Positions 45,571-55,097 of a stretch of DNA of 64,000 nt are shown one piece after another; the first letter of the stretch is position 1, and each line of letters opens with the position of its first letter. Position numbers and translations under genes: made by a program. Origin of the DNA: Bacillus niameyensis. Its GTDB lineage: Bacteria; Bacillota; Bacilli; Bacillales; Bacillaceae_C. The notes beneath the pieces were generated by a model, which saw only the letters and a list, made by a program, of their open reading frames with translations, was not told where the DNA came from and ran no database searches. The DNA lies in contig NZ_LN831197.1 of assembly GCF_001375535.1 (NCBI RefSeq), forward strand, positions 4,366,660 to 4,430,659, read 5' to 3'.

Positions 45571-45822
45571 AACTACCAAGTGTGAAGATGATGTGAATTT
45601 TGTCAAATCTTGTAAAAAATAGTCGGATCTCGTATGATTCAAAGTTTGTTTTCATTAAGAGGCAAAATAAAGTTTTGAAAAATACTAGGAGAGTTTATAT
45701 CATACGTAAATGTTTACCATTATTGGGATAAAGGTTAAAGAAAGGAAAATTGAAGAACTTTATAGGAGATTGACTATCAGAATGTGCTTGTCTAAAAATA
45801 GGAGAGGACGGATTTGACTTAG

Positions 45823-45855
45823 TACTATTTCAAAATATGAAATAGTATTTTTTTT
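45823..45855 (+). terminator. hairpin with T-run upstream of the hydrolase
   Basis: TACTATTTCA (45823-45832) and TGAAATAGTA (45838-45847) form a perfect 10-bp stem with loop AAATA, followed by eight T. No rightward gene precedes it, so it may be an attenuator of the hydrolase gene or an operator rather than a plain terminator. Confidence 0.55.
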
Positions 45856-45930
45856 GCTAGAGTGCCTATGTTAGAATCATATAAGTATTTCATTTAGAGG
45901 CATACGAATTGCAGAAACAGGGGGATTTGG

Positions 45931-46887
45931 ATGAAGAAAAAACTGCTCATTGTATCTAGCAGTGTCGTTTTTGTATTACTAGTTGGGTTAATCATTGCTG
46001 GCAATTATTTTTATGGACAAGGTGTTAAGCGAGGAACAGAAATTGAACTTCATCGGGAAGCTGTTGCGGTCAATGCAGAAGCGAGTGCGGAGGACCAACA
46101 GCTTTTGGCTGAAGCGAAAGCATGGTATAACGAACAAACTCCTGAACAATTAGAATTGAAATCATATGATAATTTAAAGTTGCAGGCAAAGTTTATTAAA
46201 AATGAGGAAGAAACAGGCAAGGCAGTTGTTTTAGCGCACGGATTCCGAAATACCGGCGATGATATGGGGAAATTGGCCCGTTTTTATTATAATCAAGGTT
46301 TTGATATATTATTGCCGGATGCCCGCGGTCATGGAGATAGTGAAGGAGATTATATCGGTTATGGGTGGCATGAGCGTCTCGATTATGTCGATTGGATTCA
46401 GATGTTAATCGATAAATATGGAGCAACAGAGATTATTTTACATGGAAATTCTATGGGAGCTGCGACAGTTCTGATGACTAGCGGAGAAAAACTTCCAGCT
46501 GAGGTGAAAGCGATTATAGCGGATAGTGGCTATAGTTCCGTAAAAGCAGAATTGCAACATCAGCTGAAGAATATTTATCATCTTCCGTCTTTTCCGTTAT
46601 TAAATGTCACAAGTGTCATTACCAAAATAAGAGCGGGGTACACGTTTGAGGAAGCCTCTGCAATCGAGCAGGTAAAGAAAAATACTCTTCCACTTTTGAT
46701 CATTCATGGTGATGCTGATGATCTTGTACCAACGAAAATGGGATACGATCTTTTCGATGCAGCTAGTGGAGAGAAGGAATTATGGATCGTTCCAGGTGCA
46801 GGTCATACGAAAGCCTATGATAATCATACAGAGGCGTATGAAAATCGGATAAAGGAATTTATTGATGGGGTTCTAGCTGCTAAATAA
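45931..46887 (+). CDS. membrane-anchored alpha/beta hydrolase
   Basis: A 318-aa hydrolase with one N-terminal helix (about 4-25), so anchored and probably facing outside. The nucleophile elbow is GNSMGA (Ser174), the acid in HGDADDLVP and the base His292 in GAGHTK; the oxyanion region is AHGFRNTG. Similar in size and layout to Bacillus YqkD-like esterases. Substrate unknown. GGGGGA lies before the ATG. Confidence 0.85.
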   Translation: MKKKLLIVSSSVVFVLLVGLIIAGNYFYGQGVKRGTEIELHREAVAVNAEASAEDQQLLAEAKAWYNEQTPEQLELKSYDNLKLQAKFIKNEEETGKAVVLAHGFRNTGDDMGKLARFYYNQGFDILLPDARGHGDSEGDYIGYGWHERLDYVDWIQMLIDKYGATEIILHGNSMGAATVLMTSGEKLPAEVKAIIADSGYSSVKAELQHQLKNIYHLPSFPLLNVTSVITKIRAGYTFEEASAIEQVKKNTLPLLIIHGDADDLVPTKMGYDLFDAASGEKELWIVPGAGHTKAYDNHTEAYENRIKEFIDGVLAAK

Positions 46888-46901
46888 ATTTTAATAAAAT
46901 C

Positions 46902-46940
46902 TAGGGAAACCATTGTACTTAAAGGTTTCCCTATCTTTAT
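46902..46940. terminator. terminator between convergent genes
   Basis: TAGGGAAACC (46902-46911) and GGTTTCCCTA (46924-46933) form a perfect 10-bp stem followed by TCTTTATT. Confidence 0.8.
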
Positions 46941-46956
46941 TAATAGAGAAACTTAG

Positions 46957-47355
46957 TTAGAATTCTGTAGAATTTATCACTTCTGAACCAAACGCTAAAC
47001 ATTCATGACAGATGGAAACACCTGGTCCTAAAGCTAACTTTCCGACTTCGCTTTTACTTCTATGGCAAAAAGAACATGCATCGACGTGTTGTGTGTTATT
47101 ATTTGGAATTGATGTTTTTTCAATGGATTCGTACAATTGATCAATTACTTTGGGCTCGATATAATCGAAGTCGCCCTTTAATTTTACTACAATCGTTGTA
47201 TAAGCGACTGCCATGCCTTCGTAAAATCGTTGCCTTTCCAAGTGATCACTACTTTTAGATTTTTCTTCACATAGCGAGCTTAGTTTTTCTAGCTCCAAGA
47301 TAATATCCTCGATTTTTGCTCCCCGAAAGGTTTTTTTGCGAAAATCTTGATCCAT
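46957..47355 (-). CDS. stand-alone ClpX-type zinc-finger protein
   Basis: A 132-aa protein. Its C-terminal 40 residues are a ClpX zinc-binding domain (CSFCHRSKSEVGKLALGPG, then CHEC), without the AAA ATPase that normally follows. The N-terminal 85 residues are helical and unassigned. In ClpX this zinc domain mediates dimerisation and adaptor or substrate binding, so an adaptor-like role is possible. ATG at 47355 is chosen for the AAGGAGG site 9 nt upstream; that site lies inside the longer frame. Confidence 0.75.
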   Translation of the reverse strand: MDQDFRKKTFRGAKIEDIILELEKLSSLCEEKSKSSDHLERQRFYEGMAVAYTTIVVKLKGDFDYIEPKVIDQLYESIEKTSIPNNNTQHVDACSFCHRSKSEVGKLALGPGVSICHECLAFGSEVINSTEF

Positions 47356-47485
47356 AATTTTAACCTCCTTCTTCATATGTAAACAATTGTATACATGTTT
47401 AGTAATACATATTCTTCACCTGATAAAATGATCCTGCTAATTTATTTGTTTTTTAGGACCAAAGCGGATGCCGAAATACGTAATA

Positions 47486-47527
47486 AAGAACCAATTCACT
47501 CTTTCTTTATGCAGTGAATTGGTTCTT
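47486..47527. terminator. bidirectional hairpin after the DUF3298 gene
   Basis: AAGAACCAATTCACT and AGTGAATTGGTTCTT form a perfect 15-bp stem with a 12-nt loop; the flanking T-runs are weak. Confidence 0.7.
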
Positions 47528-47542
47528 ATTTTGCTGATTCCA

Positions 47543-48163
47543 TTAGTTATTTTCGGCCATACGACCAAGAGGGCCGTCTTCAGCGATAATATCTTGTAAA
47601 TCATATACAGATATTGGGAACATTGGAAAACCAAAAGCGTATGGAGTAATTTCATAAAGTTGGAAATAAATAACGAGAGCCTTATCAGCAATATAAAAGT
47701 CTTGGTTAGGCGCAATACTTTTGAAGTCATCCAGTAGTTGAATATCCCGCTGTTTGATTTGAGCGCGAATAATGTTGGAAAGTCTTTGGACATAAGCACT
47801 TCCAGGTTTAAATAAATCTTTTAGTTTGCAACGTTTCCCCTTTTTTAGGTCAAATGTTAATGACTTTATATAAGTCATGCCATGTGCTGCCTGATGATGA
47901 ATCGTATAATTAGAGAGTGATAAACTTAGGACTTCTCGCTGATTATTTTTTATCTCATAGTACCCAATCATTTCATCTACAGCGGTCTCCATATCACTAA
48001 CTTGTTGGTTAATTAATTTTTGTGTTTGATTCACTATTGCTCGGTTTATGGCAGTTTCCAGTCTTTGATTTTGCATTCTCTTCACTTGGGGATAAAAAAC
48101 AGTTTGTTTCGGTCCACTACTTACTCTTGCTGTTCTTGTACGAACAGGGAAAGATATAGACAT
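47543..48163 (-). CDS. DUF3298-type protein (RsiV-like fold)
   Basis: A 206-aa protein. The C-terminal segment FYIADKALVIYFQLYEITPYAFGFPMFPISVYDL fits DUF3298, and the LSLSNYTIHHQAAHGMTYIKSLTFDLKKGK region fits DUF4163, the pair found in the lysozyme-sensing anti-sigma factor RsiV. Unlike RsiV there is no transmembrane helix, anti-sigma part or neighbouring sigma gene, and no signal peptide. The role is unknown, possibly spore- or wall-associated. Confidence 0.75.
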   Translation of the reverse strand: MSISFPVRTRTARVSSGPKQTVFYPQVKRMQNQRLETAINRAIVNQTQKLINQQVSDMETAVDEMIGYYEIKNNQREVLSLSLSNYTIHHQAAHGMTYIKSLTFDLKKGKRCKLKDLFKPGSAYVQRLSNIIRAQIKQRDIQLLDDFKSIAPNQDFYIADKALVIYFQLYEITPYAFGFPMFPISVYDLQDIIAEDGPLGRMAENN

Positions 48164-48356
48164 AGAACATCCATCCTCTAGCTTTTTACCTCATTGTATT
48201 CGGAAGCGAGGAAGACGTGTTTAAAGTTGCCTGAGGATATCTGATACTAGTGTAGTGAGTCATATCAGAATAACGATCAGCTATCAAAACTTCTTCATAT
48301 TATTTCCTCCAGTCAGAGTGACATATAATCAATGGTCTTATCGAAAACTAGAAAAG

Positions 48357-49226
48357 CTAATTGGGCTCAACATGAACATGGACATCATAGACATTATGTT
48401 TTTTCTTTAAAACATTTTCAACATTTGTAGCAATGCTATGGGCGTCTCGAATGTCTAATGTTGAATTCACTAGGATAATGACGTCAACGACAGCGTTATT
48501 TCCGTAATTCCTCGCCTTAATTTCTTTGACACTTATGACACCTTCTGTATGCTGAATGGTTTTTTTAAATGACTCCATCTGTTTTTCATCAAAACCGTCT
48601 GTTAAATAATGGGAAGCATCCCGAAAAATATCCCAAGCGGCTTTACAAATGATTAGACCGACAATGACCGCAGTTAACGAATCAAGCCAAGGCAACTTAA
48701 ATTGTGAACCGATGATTCCAATAACAGCCCCGATACTGACTAAAGCATCTGAAAGATTATCCTTTGCCGCCGCCATGATGGATTGGCTATTAATTTCCAT
48801 TGCTAAACGCTTATTGTAACGGTAAACAAAATACATGATTATTGCACTAAATCCTCCAACCCATGCAGATATTAAGTCAGGGGATTCATGATTCCCAGTA
48901 AAAAAGGAAGAAATAGCATGAAAGACGACCTGAATCCCAACTGTCATCATAATAAATGAAGCGACCATGGATGCAACTGTTTCAGATTTCCAATGACCGT
49001 ATGGATGGTCTTCATCAGCTGGCTTCTGTGATAGCCTTAAACCGATCAGAACGGCAACTGACGCAACAATATCAGTTGCATTGTTGAAACCGTCAGCCTT
49101 TAAAGCAGTTGAATGTGCGATATAGCCGACAGTAATTTTTAATGCGGATAGGCAGATATATGCAATGATGCTTATTATGGCTCCGCGCTCTCCTCTTTTT
49201 AGCTCATTATATTTATTTTGTTCCAT
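48357..49226 (-). CDS. cation diffusion facilitator exporter
   Basis: A 289-aa six-helix CDF transporter with a C-terminal cytoplasmic domain (about 205-289). The metal motif in helix 2 (ADGFNNATDI) and DEDHPYGHWKSE fit the Mn-type MneS/MneP branch of Bacillus more than Zn exporters; metal choice remains a guess. The ATG at 49226 is taken as start; a GTG four codons upstream is also possible. Proton-driven efflux across the cell membrane. Monocistronic. Confidence 0.85.
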   Translation of the reverse strand: MEQNKYNELKRGERGAIISIIAYICLSALKITVGYIAHSTALKADGFNNATDIVASVAVLIGLRLSQKPADEDHPYGHWKSETVASMVASFIMMTVGIQVVFHAISSFFTGNHESPDLISAWVGGFSAIIMYFVYRYNKRLAMEINSQSIMAAAKDNLSDALVSIGAVIGIIGSQFKLPWLDSLTAVIVGLIICKAAWDIFRDASHYLTDGFDEKQMESFKKTIQHTEGVISVKEIKARNYGNNAVVDVIILVNSTLDIRDAHSIATNVENVLKKKHNVYDVHVHVEPN

Positions 49227-49681
49227 TGCTTCACCCACTTCTCAGTCCATCTTATTAATAGTAACAAGTGGTATTTGGATTAGTCTACAGCAATGATGTT
49301 GAGGTAATGATCGATTTTATGAGGAGGCTAACAGAGTTTCGTTAGGTAAAAATAAGAATGAACAAAGTGCTTAGGTTTTAGAAGGGATGTTTACGATTAA
49401 AATAAGAAGATGTTTTTTAAAAACTAGGAAGATATTCTGTTTCTGTAAGGAAGCACACTATATGACAATTACAGATGGGAAAATTGAACAAAAATTAGCG
49501 CCTGATCGCAGTCCTTTGCTTCAGGCGACTCTAAATACAAAATTACGATACGAGCGGTAAAGGGAAGTAGCGTTGTTTTTCTTTGGGGATAAGTAGACAA
49601 AATAAGGATTCATTCTGAGAATGATGGATTATCTCATGAGTAGAAGTGCCTGTTCCACAATATAATGCTTTTAAGGATGGT
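49227..49681. other. intergenic region with a doubtful 32-codon frame
   Basis: The only coding hint is 49462-49560 on the plus strand (MTITDGKIEQKL..., 32 aa) with TAAGGAAG 10 nt before its ATG. Inside it CGCCTGA/TCAGGCG (49500-49528) forms a hairpin. Nothing else is recognised. Confidence 0.25.
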
Positions 49682-49723
49682 GCTAGGTTCCAATAAAATT
49701 TTGAGTTTGTTTTGGAACCTAGC
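49682..49723. terminator. terminator after the alcohol dehydrogenase gene
   Basis: GCTAGGTTCCAA (49682-49693) and TTGGAACCTAGC (49712-49723) form a perfect 12-bp stem; T-rich sequence follows on the plus side. Confidence 0.7.
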
Positions 49724-49750
49724 TTCTTTATCGACGTTGAATTTCCAAGA

Positions 49751-50893
49751 CTAAACTATTTCTTTAAACATCTCCATTGTCTGCTCTTTAGTTGGCATAA
49801 ATGGATTTCCAGGTGCACATGCATCTTTTAAAGAATTATCTGCTAGTAACTCTAAATCTGGGTTTTCAACACCTAATTCTTTGAGAGATTTAGGGATACC
49901 CACTTCTTCAGATAAAGCGATAATTTCATCAATGACAAATTGAGCTACTTCTTCATCTGTTGCTTTATCGATTTTATAGTCTAGCTTTTCAGCAATTAAA
50001 CGGAACTTTTCAGGTGCATGTTTCGTATTTTCACGCTCCACAACTGGAAGAAGCATTGCATTACACACTCCATGTGGTAAATTATAAATTCCCCCGAGTT
50101 GGTGAGCCATTGCATGAACAAACCCAAGTCCTGCATTGGAGAAGGCCATACCCGCTAGAAAACAGGCATAAGTTAGTTGTTCGCGAGCTTCAATATCCTC
50201 TCCATTTTCAACCGCACTTGGCAAGTAGTCGAAGATTATTCTAACAGCTTCCAATGCTGTTGCATCTGTAATCGTGTTGGCACCAGGAGTAACAATGGCT
50301 TCAATAGCGTGTGTTAATGCATCCATTCCTGTTGCAGCTGTTAAATCCCGTGGCTTCGAGATCATGATTTCAGGGTCACTTACAGATAGAAGGGCCAAGC
50401 TATTTTTATCTACACATACCATTTTGACCCCGCGATCTTCATCCGTAATGACGTAATTGATCGTCAATTCGGCCGAAGTACCTGCTGTTGTATTAACAGC
50501 GATCGTTGGGAATCCAAGATTCTGTGATTTATGGACGCCTTCGTAATCACGAACATTTCCACCATTTGTTGCCAAAATGCTAATTGCACTAGCACAGTCT
50601 TGAGGCGACCCACCTCCAACTGATAAGATAAAGTCACATGATTCTTTTTGCAATAGTTGCAACCCTTTATTCACTTGTTCAGTTGTAGGGTTTGGTTCAA
50701 CTTCATCGTATATAATATACTGAACATCAATTTGATCGAGCTCATTCGTAATTCTTTTTACGATACCACTATCGCTCAGAAACTTGTCTGTAACGACTAG
50801 AGCCTTTTTAAAATCAAAATTTTTAATTTCTTCCCCTAAATCATTTAGACAACCGCGACCTAATAGATTTTTACTAGGCAAATAATACATCAT
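49751..50893 (-). CDS. iron-containing alcohol dehydrogenase
   Basis: A 380-aa group III alcohol dehydrogenase. NAD-binding region VGGGSPQDCASAI, the metal motif DALTHAIEA and the signature NAGLGFVHAMAHQLGGIYNLPHG with its metal-binding histidines are complete. It resembles the NAD-dependent methanol/alcohol dehydrogenases of Bacillus (the B. methanolicus Mdh group), but substrate is uncertain. AGGAGGC stands 8 nt before tandem ATG codons. Monocistronic. Confidence 0.9.
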   Translation of the reverse strand: MMYYLPSKNLLGRGCLNDLGEEIKNFDFKKALVVTDKFLSDSGIVKRITNELDQIDVQYIIYDEVEPNPTTEQVNKGLQLLQKESCDFILSVGGGSPQDCASAISILATNGGNVRDYEGVHKSQNLGFPTIAVNTTAGTSAELTINYVITDEDRGVKMVCVDKNSLALLSVSDPEIMISKPRDLTAATGMDALTHAIEAIVTPGANTITDATALEAVRIIFDYLPSAVENGEDIEAREQLTYACFLAGMAFSNAGLGFVHAMAHQLGGIYNLPHGVCNAMLLPVVERENTKHAPEKFRLIAEKLDYKIDKATDEEVAQFVIDEIIALSEEVGIPKSLKELGVENPDLELLADNSLKDACAPGNPFMPTKEQTMEMFKEIV

Positions 50894-51256
50894 TTTAATG
50901 CCTCCTTAGTTTAGAACTCACAATTTGTGAAAAACTTCACATAAACCTTCAAAATATAGATATTTGTTAACGGAAAACATAAAAAGAGTATGAATAGGAT
51001 CCTAATCCTTCCTTGCAACTCCATTATAGCAAAATACTTTATTAAATGCGAAGAATCTTTTTACGGCAACGAATTGGCAAACTATTTGGGAATAAAGGTA
51101 AGTTTGCTTTGATCAGTAGTCTCGGATAAAAGATAGATTCATTTTAAGAAATAGGCTTTGACGAGTTGTGAATAAACTAATTTATCATACTTGACTAGAC
51201 TGGGGGGGAGGAACAAGTTTATACGATGCTATTCATTTGTTTCAGCGACAAGAAAG
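50894..51256. other. intergenic region, no gene seen
   Basis: About 360 nt upstream of the alcohol dehydrogenase gene. Holds its promoter presumably; I see no operator, RNA structure or small gene that I can support. Confidence 0.4.
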
Positions 51257-51288
51257 CTCCCAGCACGTTATGTTTTACACGCTGGGAG
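51257..51288 (-). terminator. terminator of the CBM9/transglutaminase operon
   Basis: CTCCCAGC and GCTGGGAG form a perfect 8-bp stem around a 16-nt loop; on the minus strand CTTTCTTG follows. Confidence 0.7.
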
Positions 51289-51321
51289 ACATTTTATAAT
51301 CAATAGGATTGCGTTAAGGTC

Positions 51322-53922
51322 TTATTCCTGTGAAATTTGCTTATAAACATCGACGACTTCTCGAGAGATACCTAGTTTATAACCTTCAGAAATGTGGCGG
51401 ATGCGCATCTTTTCATCAAGAACATAAACGATCGGAAATTCGTTGCTGACTTCATTATTTTTCTCAATCGCTAAAAGTGCGTCATAGCTAGTTTTTTCTT
51501 TAAAGAAAGTTAAATTAACCGGGAGATCTCCTGCGGCAAAAAGGGTATGAGCCGCTTCCCATTTTTCTTCACGGATCAAGCAGTTAATACTCACGCCCAA
51601 CGCTTCCCATTCATCCTTCATTTCTCGGAATTCTCTTAATAAATGTTTAGAAGGTTCACGGTCAGGTTCTATCCAGACAAAGGTTGTACCGTTTGAACCT
51701 GTGTAATTTGTAGCTGATCCGCTTTTTCCTGCCAACGATTCAAGCTTAAAATCAAGATTCGCTTGTCCTATTACAGGAATATCTGATTCATTTTTTGGGA
51801 ATTTCAATGGCACTGTTATTTCATGTCCAGCAATCACTTCAAAAAATCGTAGAGAAAGAAGGGCTGTCCCATCTTTTAAACGGTTACTCGTTGTTATACG
51901 ATAATGACCTTCAGGCAGTTCTAACTTTATTGGCTCTATTTCATCAAAGAATAATGTTTGATAAGTCCCATTTGTAAAACGAGCGATCGTAAAATTTCTG
52001 AAATACTCAATCGTTTCGTCTGTTGCATTATTCCAGAAAACCGTGCCGATATCCGGAATTTTTGATGTAGTTGTTTCTACTGTACGTTCGCGAAACTGGA
52101 CGTTTAACCATTTTCCATCTCCATAGAACTGTGGTTGTCGGTCATTCGGGTTAAGTCTTGCAGGAATCCCAATGCCTCTTGCGATCGCCACAAATAAAAT
52201 ATCCCGGGAAAGCGGATCGCCTTTTTTCAATTGAAAGCTTCCTGCAGGAGTTGCAGAGCCTTGGTAATAATTAATGTCTTTTACAACTTCAAATTCACGG
52301 TCCAACATTTCAACTAGAAGGAGCGGATTTGCATGGAATAACTGAATGTTCTCTTCTCCTAATTCTTTCTGGAAATAAGCGCGATATGGTGTGATCATTT
52401 CCGAATCAACCCGTGGTCGTAAAATATACTTTGCGAACATTTCATCATCAAGTTTCGTATGGTCCTTCACTAGCAATGCATATGTTAGATGATCAGTTAG
52501 TGTAGGGCGAAATGTGTCAGTAAGGTCTTTCTCATTTAGCGCTTCAAGTAGTCTTAACGCCCACTCACCAAATTCACTGGAAGTTTCTTGTAAAAAAGCA
52601 GCAATCTCATGACTGTTGCCACGGGCTTTTTTCAAAACTTCCCATACTCTTGAAGCTGGTAATGAACATTCAAGCGCTAATAGTTCGGCATCTTTTTCAT
52701 TTAGAAATGTAGCTTCATAGTTTGCACGAATCGCAGCACCTTGCTTAACTCGTTCGCTATGAAGAGCTTTTTCTTCCTCGGAAATGTCTAAACTCGTATC
52801 ATCCGCTATATCTGGAGGCGGAACCATTTTGAATTCAATTTCTCCATCATTAAGAACTTTTGTTGATAACGGAATTGTAATTTCATCCGTTCCCTTAACT
52901 TCACACTTTGCAAATCCCCATCCAAGTTCCCCAGTAGCAGAGATATAAACATCTCCTAATCCAGCCGTTAATTCTACAGCTCCAAGTTCATCCGTTTCCA
53001 ATGTTAAAATCGGGCGAAGTGCTCCAAAGTTAAATAATTGAAATTGTACTTTAGCTTGAGCCGGATTTCCAGCATGATCTGTAATCCGAACTTTTATCGT
53101 TTTTGTTTCGGCATAAAGACTTGTTAAATTAAGCTCAGAATACCAAGGATGCTTAAGTGTAACTTCTTCAGGCCCTGAATAATTCGCGCTAATCCGTGTA
53201 TGAACAAGCATGGCACGTTTTGCTGGCTTTTCAAACCAACCTTGATTTAATCTTGGTTCAGGTTCACATGCTCCGAAAAAGTACCATTTGCCGTCCGCCC
53301 ATGCTTCCACCCAGGCGTGGTTTGAATCGGAATGCGCCCAAAGAGGTGTATAAACTTGTCTAGCTGGGATACCAACACTTCGAAGAGCAGCAACAGCTAG
53401 GGTTGATTGTTCCCCACATCTACCCAATGTAGTTCTAATTAATGTGAGTGGTGAAACTGTTCGACGGTCGTTTCCAACATATGTCGCTTTTTCATGGCAC
53501 CAATGATTCGTTTCCAAGATTGCGTCTTCCATGGACATATCTTTTATTCTTGGAAAAATTTCTTCAAAAAGAGGCCCTCGAAAATCTTCAATATTCTCGT
53601 TATTCACCCTGTAAGGAAGAATGAAATGTAAAAAAATCGAAGAAGGAACACGATCTCCCCATGGTACAACGCTTTGGATATGTAAGGCATCTCTTACATG
53701 TTTTAAAAATAAGGCGCTGTCATAATCAGCCAAATCATTGAGTGGCATATAAGCATATAAATATTTCAACGCGAGTTCTTCGTCAGCTGTTAATGTTTCG
53801 TCGAAGATGCTAAATAATTCCTTTTCCTTTGCTTGGGCAAGCTGTTTTTTGTATTGGAATTTCTCTTCAACTATGAGTCGCGTCTGTTCATCAAGTGAAA
53901 TAAATCGAGTAGTGTTCATCAT
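51322..53922 (-). CDS. large transglutaminase-fold protein
   Basis: An 866-aa protein without signal peptide. Residues about 125-225 form a transglutaminase core: GRCGEQST gives Cys169 and NHAWVEAW gives His202, but the third residue, normally Asp, is replaced in the segment FFGACEPEP. A beta-sandwich-like region follows (about 260-350). A second core-like stretch (about 560-610, SRDILFVAIARGIGIPARL ... GKWLNVQF) lacks the Cys. The C-terminus (about 740-866) resembles a thioredoxin-like fold. ATG at 53922 lies 4 nt after the upstream stop, with GGGAGGAG inside that gene. Substrate unknown. Confidence 0.75.
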   Translation of the reverse strand: MMNTTRFISLDEQTRLIVEEKFQYKKQLAQAKEKELFSIFDETLTADEELALKYLYAYMPLNDLADYDSALFLKHVRDALHIQSVVPWGDRVPSSIFLHFILPYRVNNENIEDFRGPLFEEIFPRIKDMSMEDAILETNHWCHEKATYVGNDRRTVSPLTLIRTTLGRCGEQSTLAVAALRSVGIPARQVYTPLWAHSDSNHAWVEAWADGKWYFFGACEPEPRLNQGWFEKPAKRAMLVHTRISANYSGPEEVTLKHPWYSELNLTSLYAETKTIKVRITDHAGNPAQAKVQFQLFNFGALRPILTLETDELGAVELTAGLGDVYISATGELGWGFAKCEVKGTDEITIPLSTKVLNDGEIEFKMVPPPDIADDTSLDISEEEKALHSERVKQGAAIRANYEATFLNEKDAELLALECSLPASRVWEVLKKARGNSHEIAAFLQETSSEFGEWALRLLEALNEKDLTDTFRPTLTDHLTYALLVKDHTKLDDEMFAKYILRPRVDSEMITPYRAYFQKELGEENIQLFHANPLLLVEMLDREFEVVKDINYYQGSATPAGSFQLKKGDPLSRDILFVAIARGIGIPARLNPNDRQPQFYGDGKWLNVQFRERTVETTTSKIPDIGTVFWNNATDETIEYFRNFTIARFTNGTYQTLFFDEIEPIKLELPEGHYRITTSNRLKDGTALLSLRFFEVIAGHEITVPLKFPKNESDIPVIGQANLDFKLESLAGKSGSATNYTGSNGTTFVWIEPDREPSKHLLREFREMKDEWEALGVSINCLIREEKWEAAHTLFAAGDLPVNLTFFKEKTSYDALLAIEKNNEVSNEFPIVYVLDEKMRIRHISEGYKLGISREVVDVYKQISQE

Positions 53923-53926
53923 TGGA

Positions 53927-54940
53927 TTACTCCTCCCATACTTTTCCATCTTCTCGAATATAGATTCTCTTTTTTTCATCAGAACTTGGCAGGGAAGCCA
54001 GGAATGTGCGGGATGTTGTTTCAATTATGAATCCATCAGGAAGTTCTTCTTCTATGTCCGCTGTAAAATATTCATGCTCTGAAAAATATTTACTTTCAAA
54101 ATAATAGACTTTTCGAAGTTGCCATTTTTTCACTTCATCTTCTGAGATGGTAGGTAGTTCCTGATCAGGTTTGTCTGTAAAGAAAACATAGCCCCATAAT
54201 TCTGGGTAGTGCATGTTAATAATTCCCTGTGGGGACCATACCCAATTATCTTCAGGATAAGGCCGGCCTGTTGTTGGATTAATTTTCTTTACATACTGAT
54301 TATCTTTCACTTCGACTTGCCATTGAACACGGGAGAAGTTGACGCGCCAAAATTCTCCTGATCTTGGTGGTCGCCCTGCCTTGGCACATTCTTTCAGGAT
54401 TTTCCATGGCATTGCCACTTCAATGCTCCATTTACGATTTTCTTTTTGGTGAGAGGGATCGTTGAGTTTTCCATCAATGTGTACAGCAGTTTTCATGCCG
54501 TTAATGTCCCAGCCATTGATAGGTGGTCCACCATCACGATACGGTTTGACTAATAATAAATCCCAAACAGTGTTTAGGGCATTGATTTCAAACTCATAGT
54601 AGTTATGAGTATCGCCATCAGGATCTATGAAAATTTCAAAATCATTATCGTGGAAAATAACAGAGTCCCTTTCTGTTAATGTTGCCCAAATTTCATCTTC
54701 AATTAACTCTGCACCGAAGTAAAAATACTCATCGTCCCATAGCATTTTTACTCTCGTTTGTTTCGTAGGGAGTGGCTTGGAATCGCCTTCAATATCAACG
54801 AAATCTTCAGTCCATGGTGCTTTTTCCCAAAATGGTTTATCCAATTTCCCATCTAACTGCAGCGGTTCATCCGCTCTTTGGCAAAGATAACGAAGCGGTG
54901 CATAGGTTGAGATGGATGGCACTGGAATCGCATTTTTCAA
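53927..54940 (-). CDS. CBM9-like (DOMON-type) carbohydrate-binding protein
   Basis: A 337-aa protein with a family-9 carbohydrate-binding-like domain: LDGKLDKPFWEKAPWTEDFVD, VKMLWDDEYFYFGAEL, DNDFEIFIDPDGDTHNYYEFEINA and WSIEVAMPW. No signal peptide is seen, so it would be cytoplasmic like its operon partner. The TTG at 54940 is chosen: AAGGAAGTGATC, nearly the full anti-Shine-Dalgarno complement, stands just before it, while a GTG at 54949 falls within that site. It is followed with 4 nt spacing by the transglutaminase-fold gene and faces a GH18 gene. Confidence 0.75.
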   Translation of the reverse strand: MKNAIPVPSISTYAPLRYLCQRADEPLQLDGKLDKPFWEKAPWTEDFVDIEGDSKPLPTKQTRVKMLWDDEYFYFGAELIEDEIWATLTERDSVIFHDNDFEIFIDPDGDTHNYYEFEINALNTVWDLLLVKPYRDGGPPINGWDINGMKTAVHIDGKLNDPSHQKENRKWSIEVAMPWKILKECAKAGRPPRSGEFWRVNFSRVQWQVEVKDNQYVKKINPTTGRPYPEDNWVWSPQGIINMHYPELWGYVFFTDKPDQELPTISEDEVKKWQLRKVYYFESKYFSEHEYFTADIEEELPDGFIIETTSRTFLASLPSSDEKKRIYIREDGKVWEE

Positions 54941-54966
54941 TTTGATCACTTCCTTAAAATAATGTT

Positions 54967-54977
54967 GTAACTGTTAC
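54967..54977. promoter_or_regulatory. short palindrome in the divergent promoter region
   Basis: GTAAC-T-GTTAC is a perfect 11-bp dyad between the CBM9-like gene and the GH18 gene. Could be an operator shared by both; TATAAC near 55049 may be the rightward -10 box. Confidence 0.3.
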
Positions 54978-55097
54978 CGATCACATTACATCATGACGGA
55001 AGTAGAAATAATAAATATAATTTCTATGGAATCCGCTTTCTATATGATATAACATTGTTAGTGTAACTGAAAATAATATGCAAAGAGGGGAAAGCAA

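Larger units (their letters stand above)
45482..45930. other. divergent intergenic region
   Basis: 449 nt between the binding protein gene and the hydrolase gene. It contains the cre-like site and a strong hairpin with T-run described separately. No open frame with a convincing ribosome site was seen. Confidence 0.4.

Noticed and set aside
47437-47799. A 120-codon minus-strand frame overlapping the DUF3298 gene
   Set aside because: Out of frame with a well-supported gene, no family pattern, no ribosome site.
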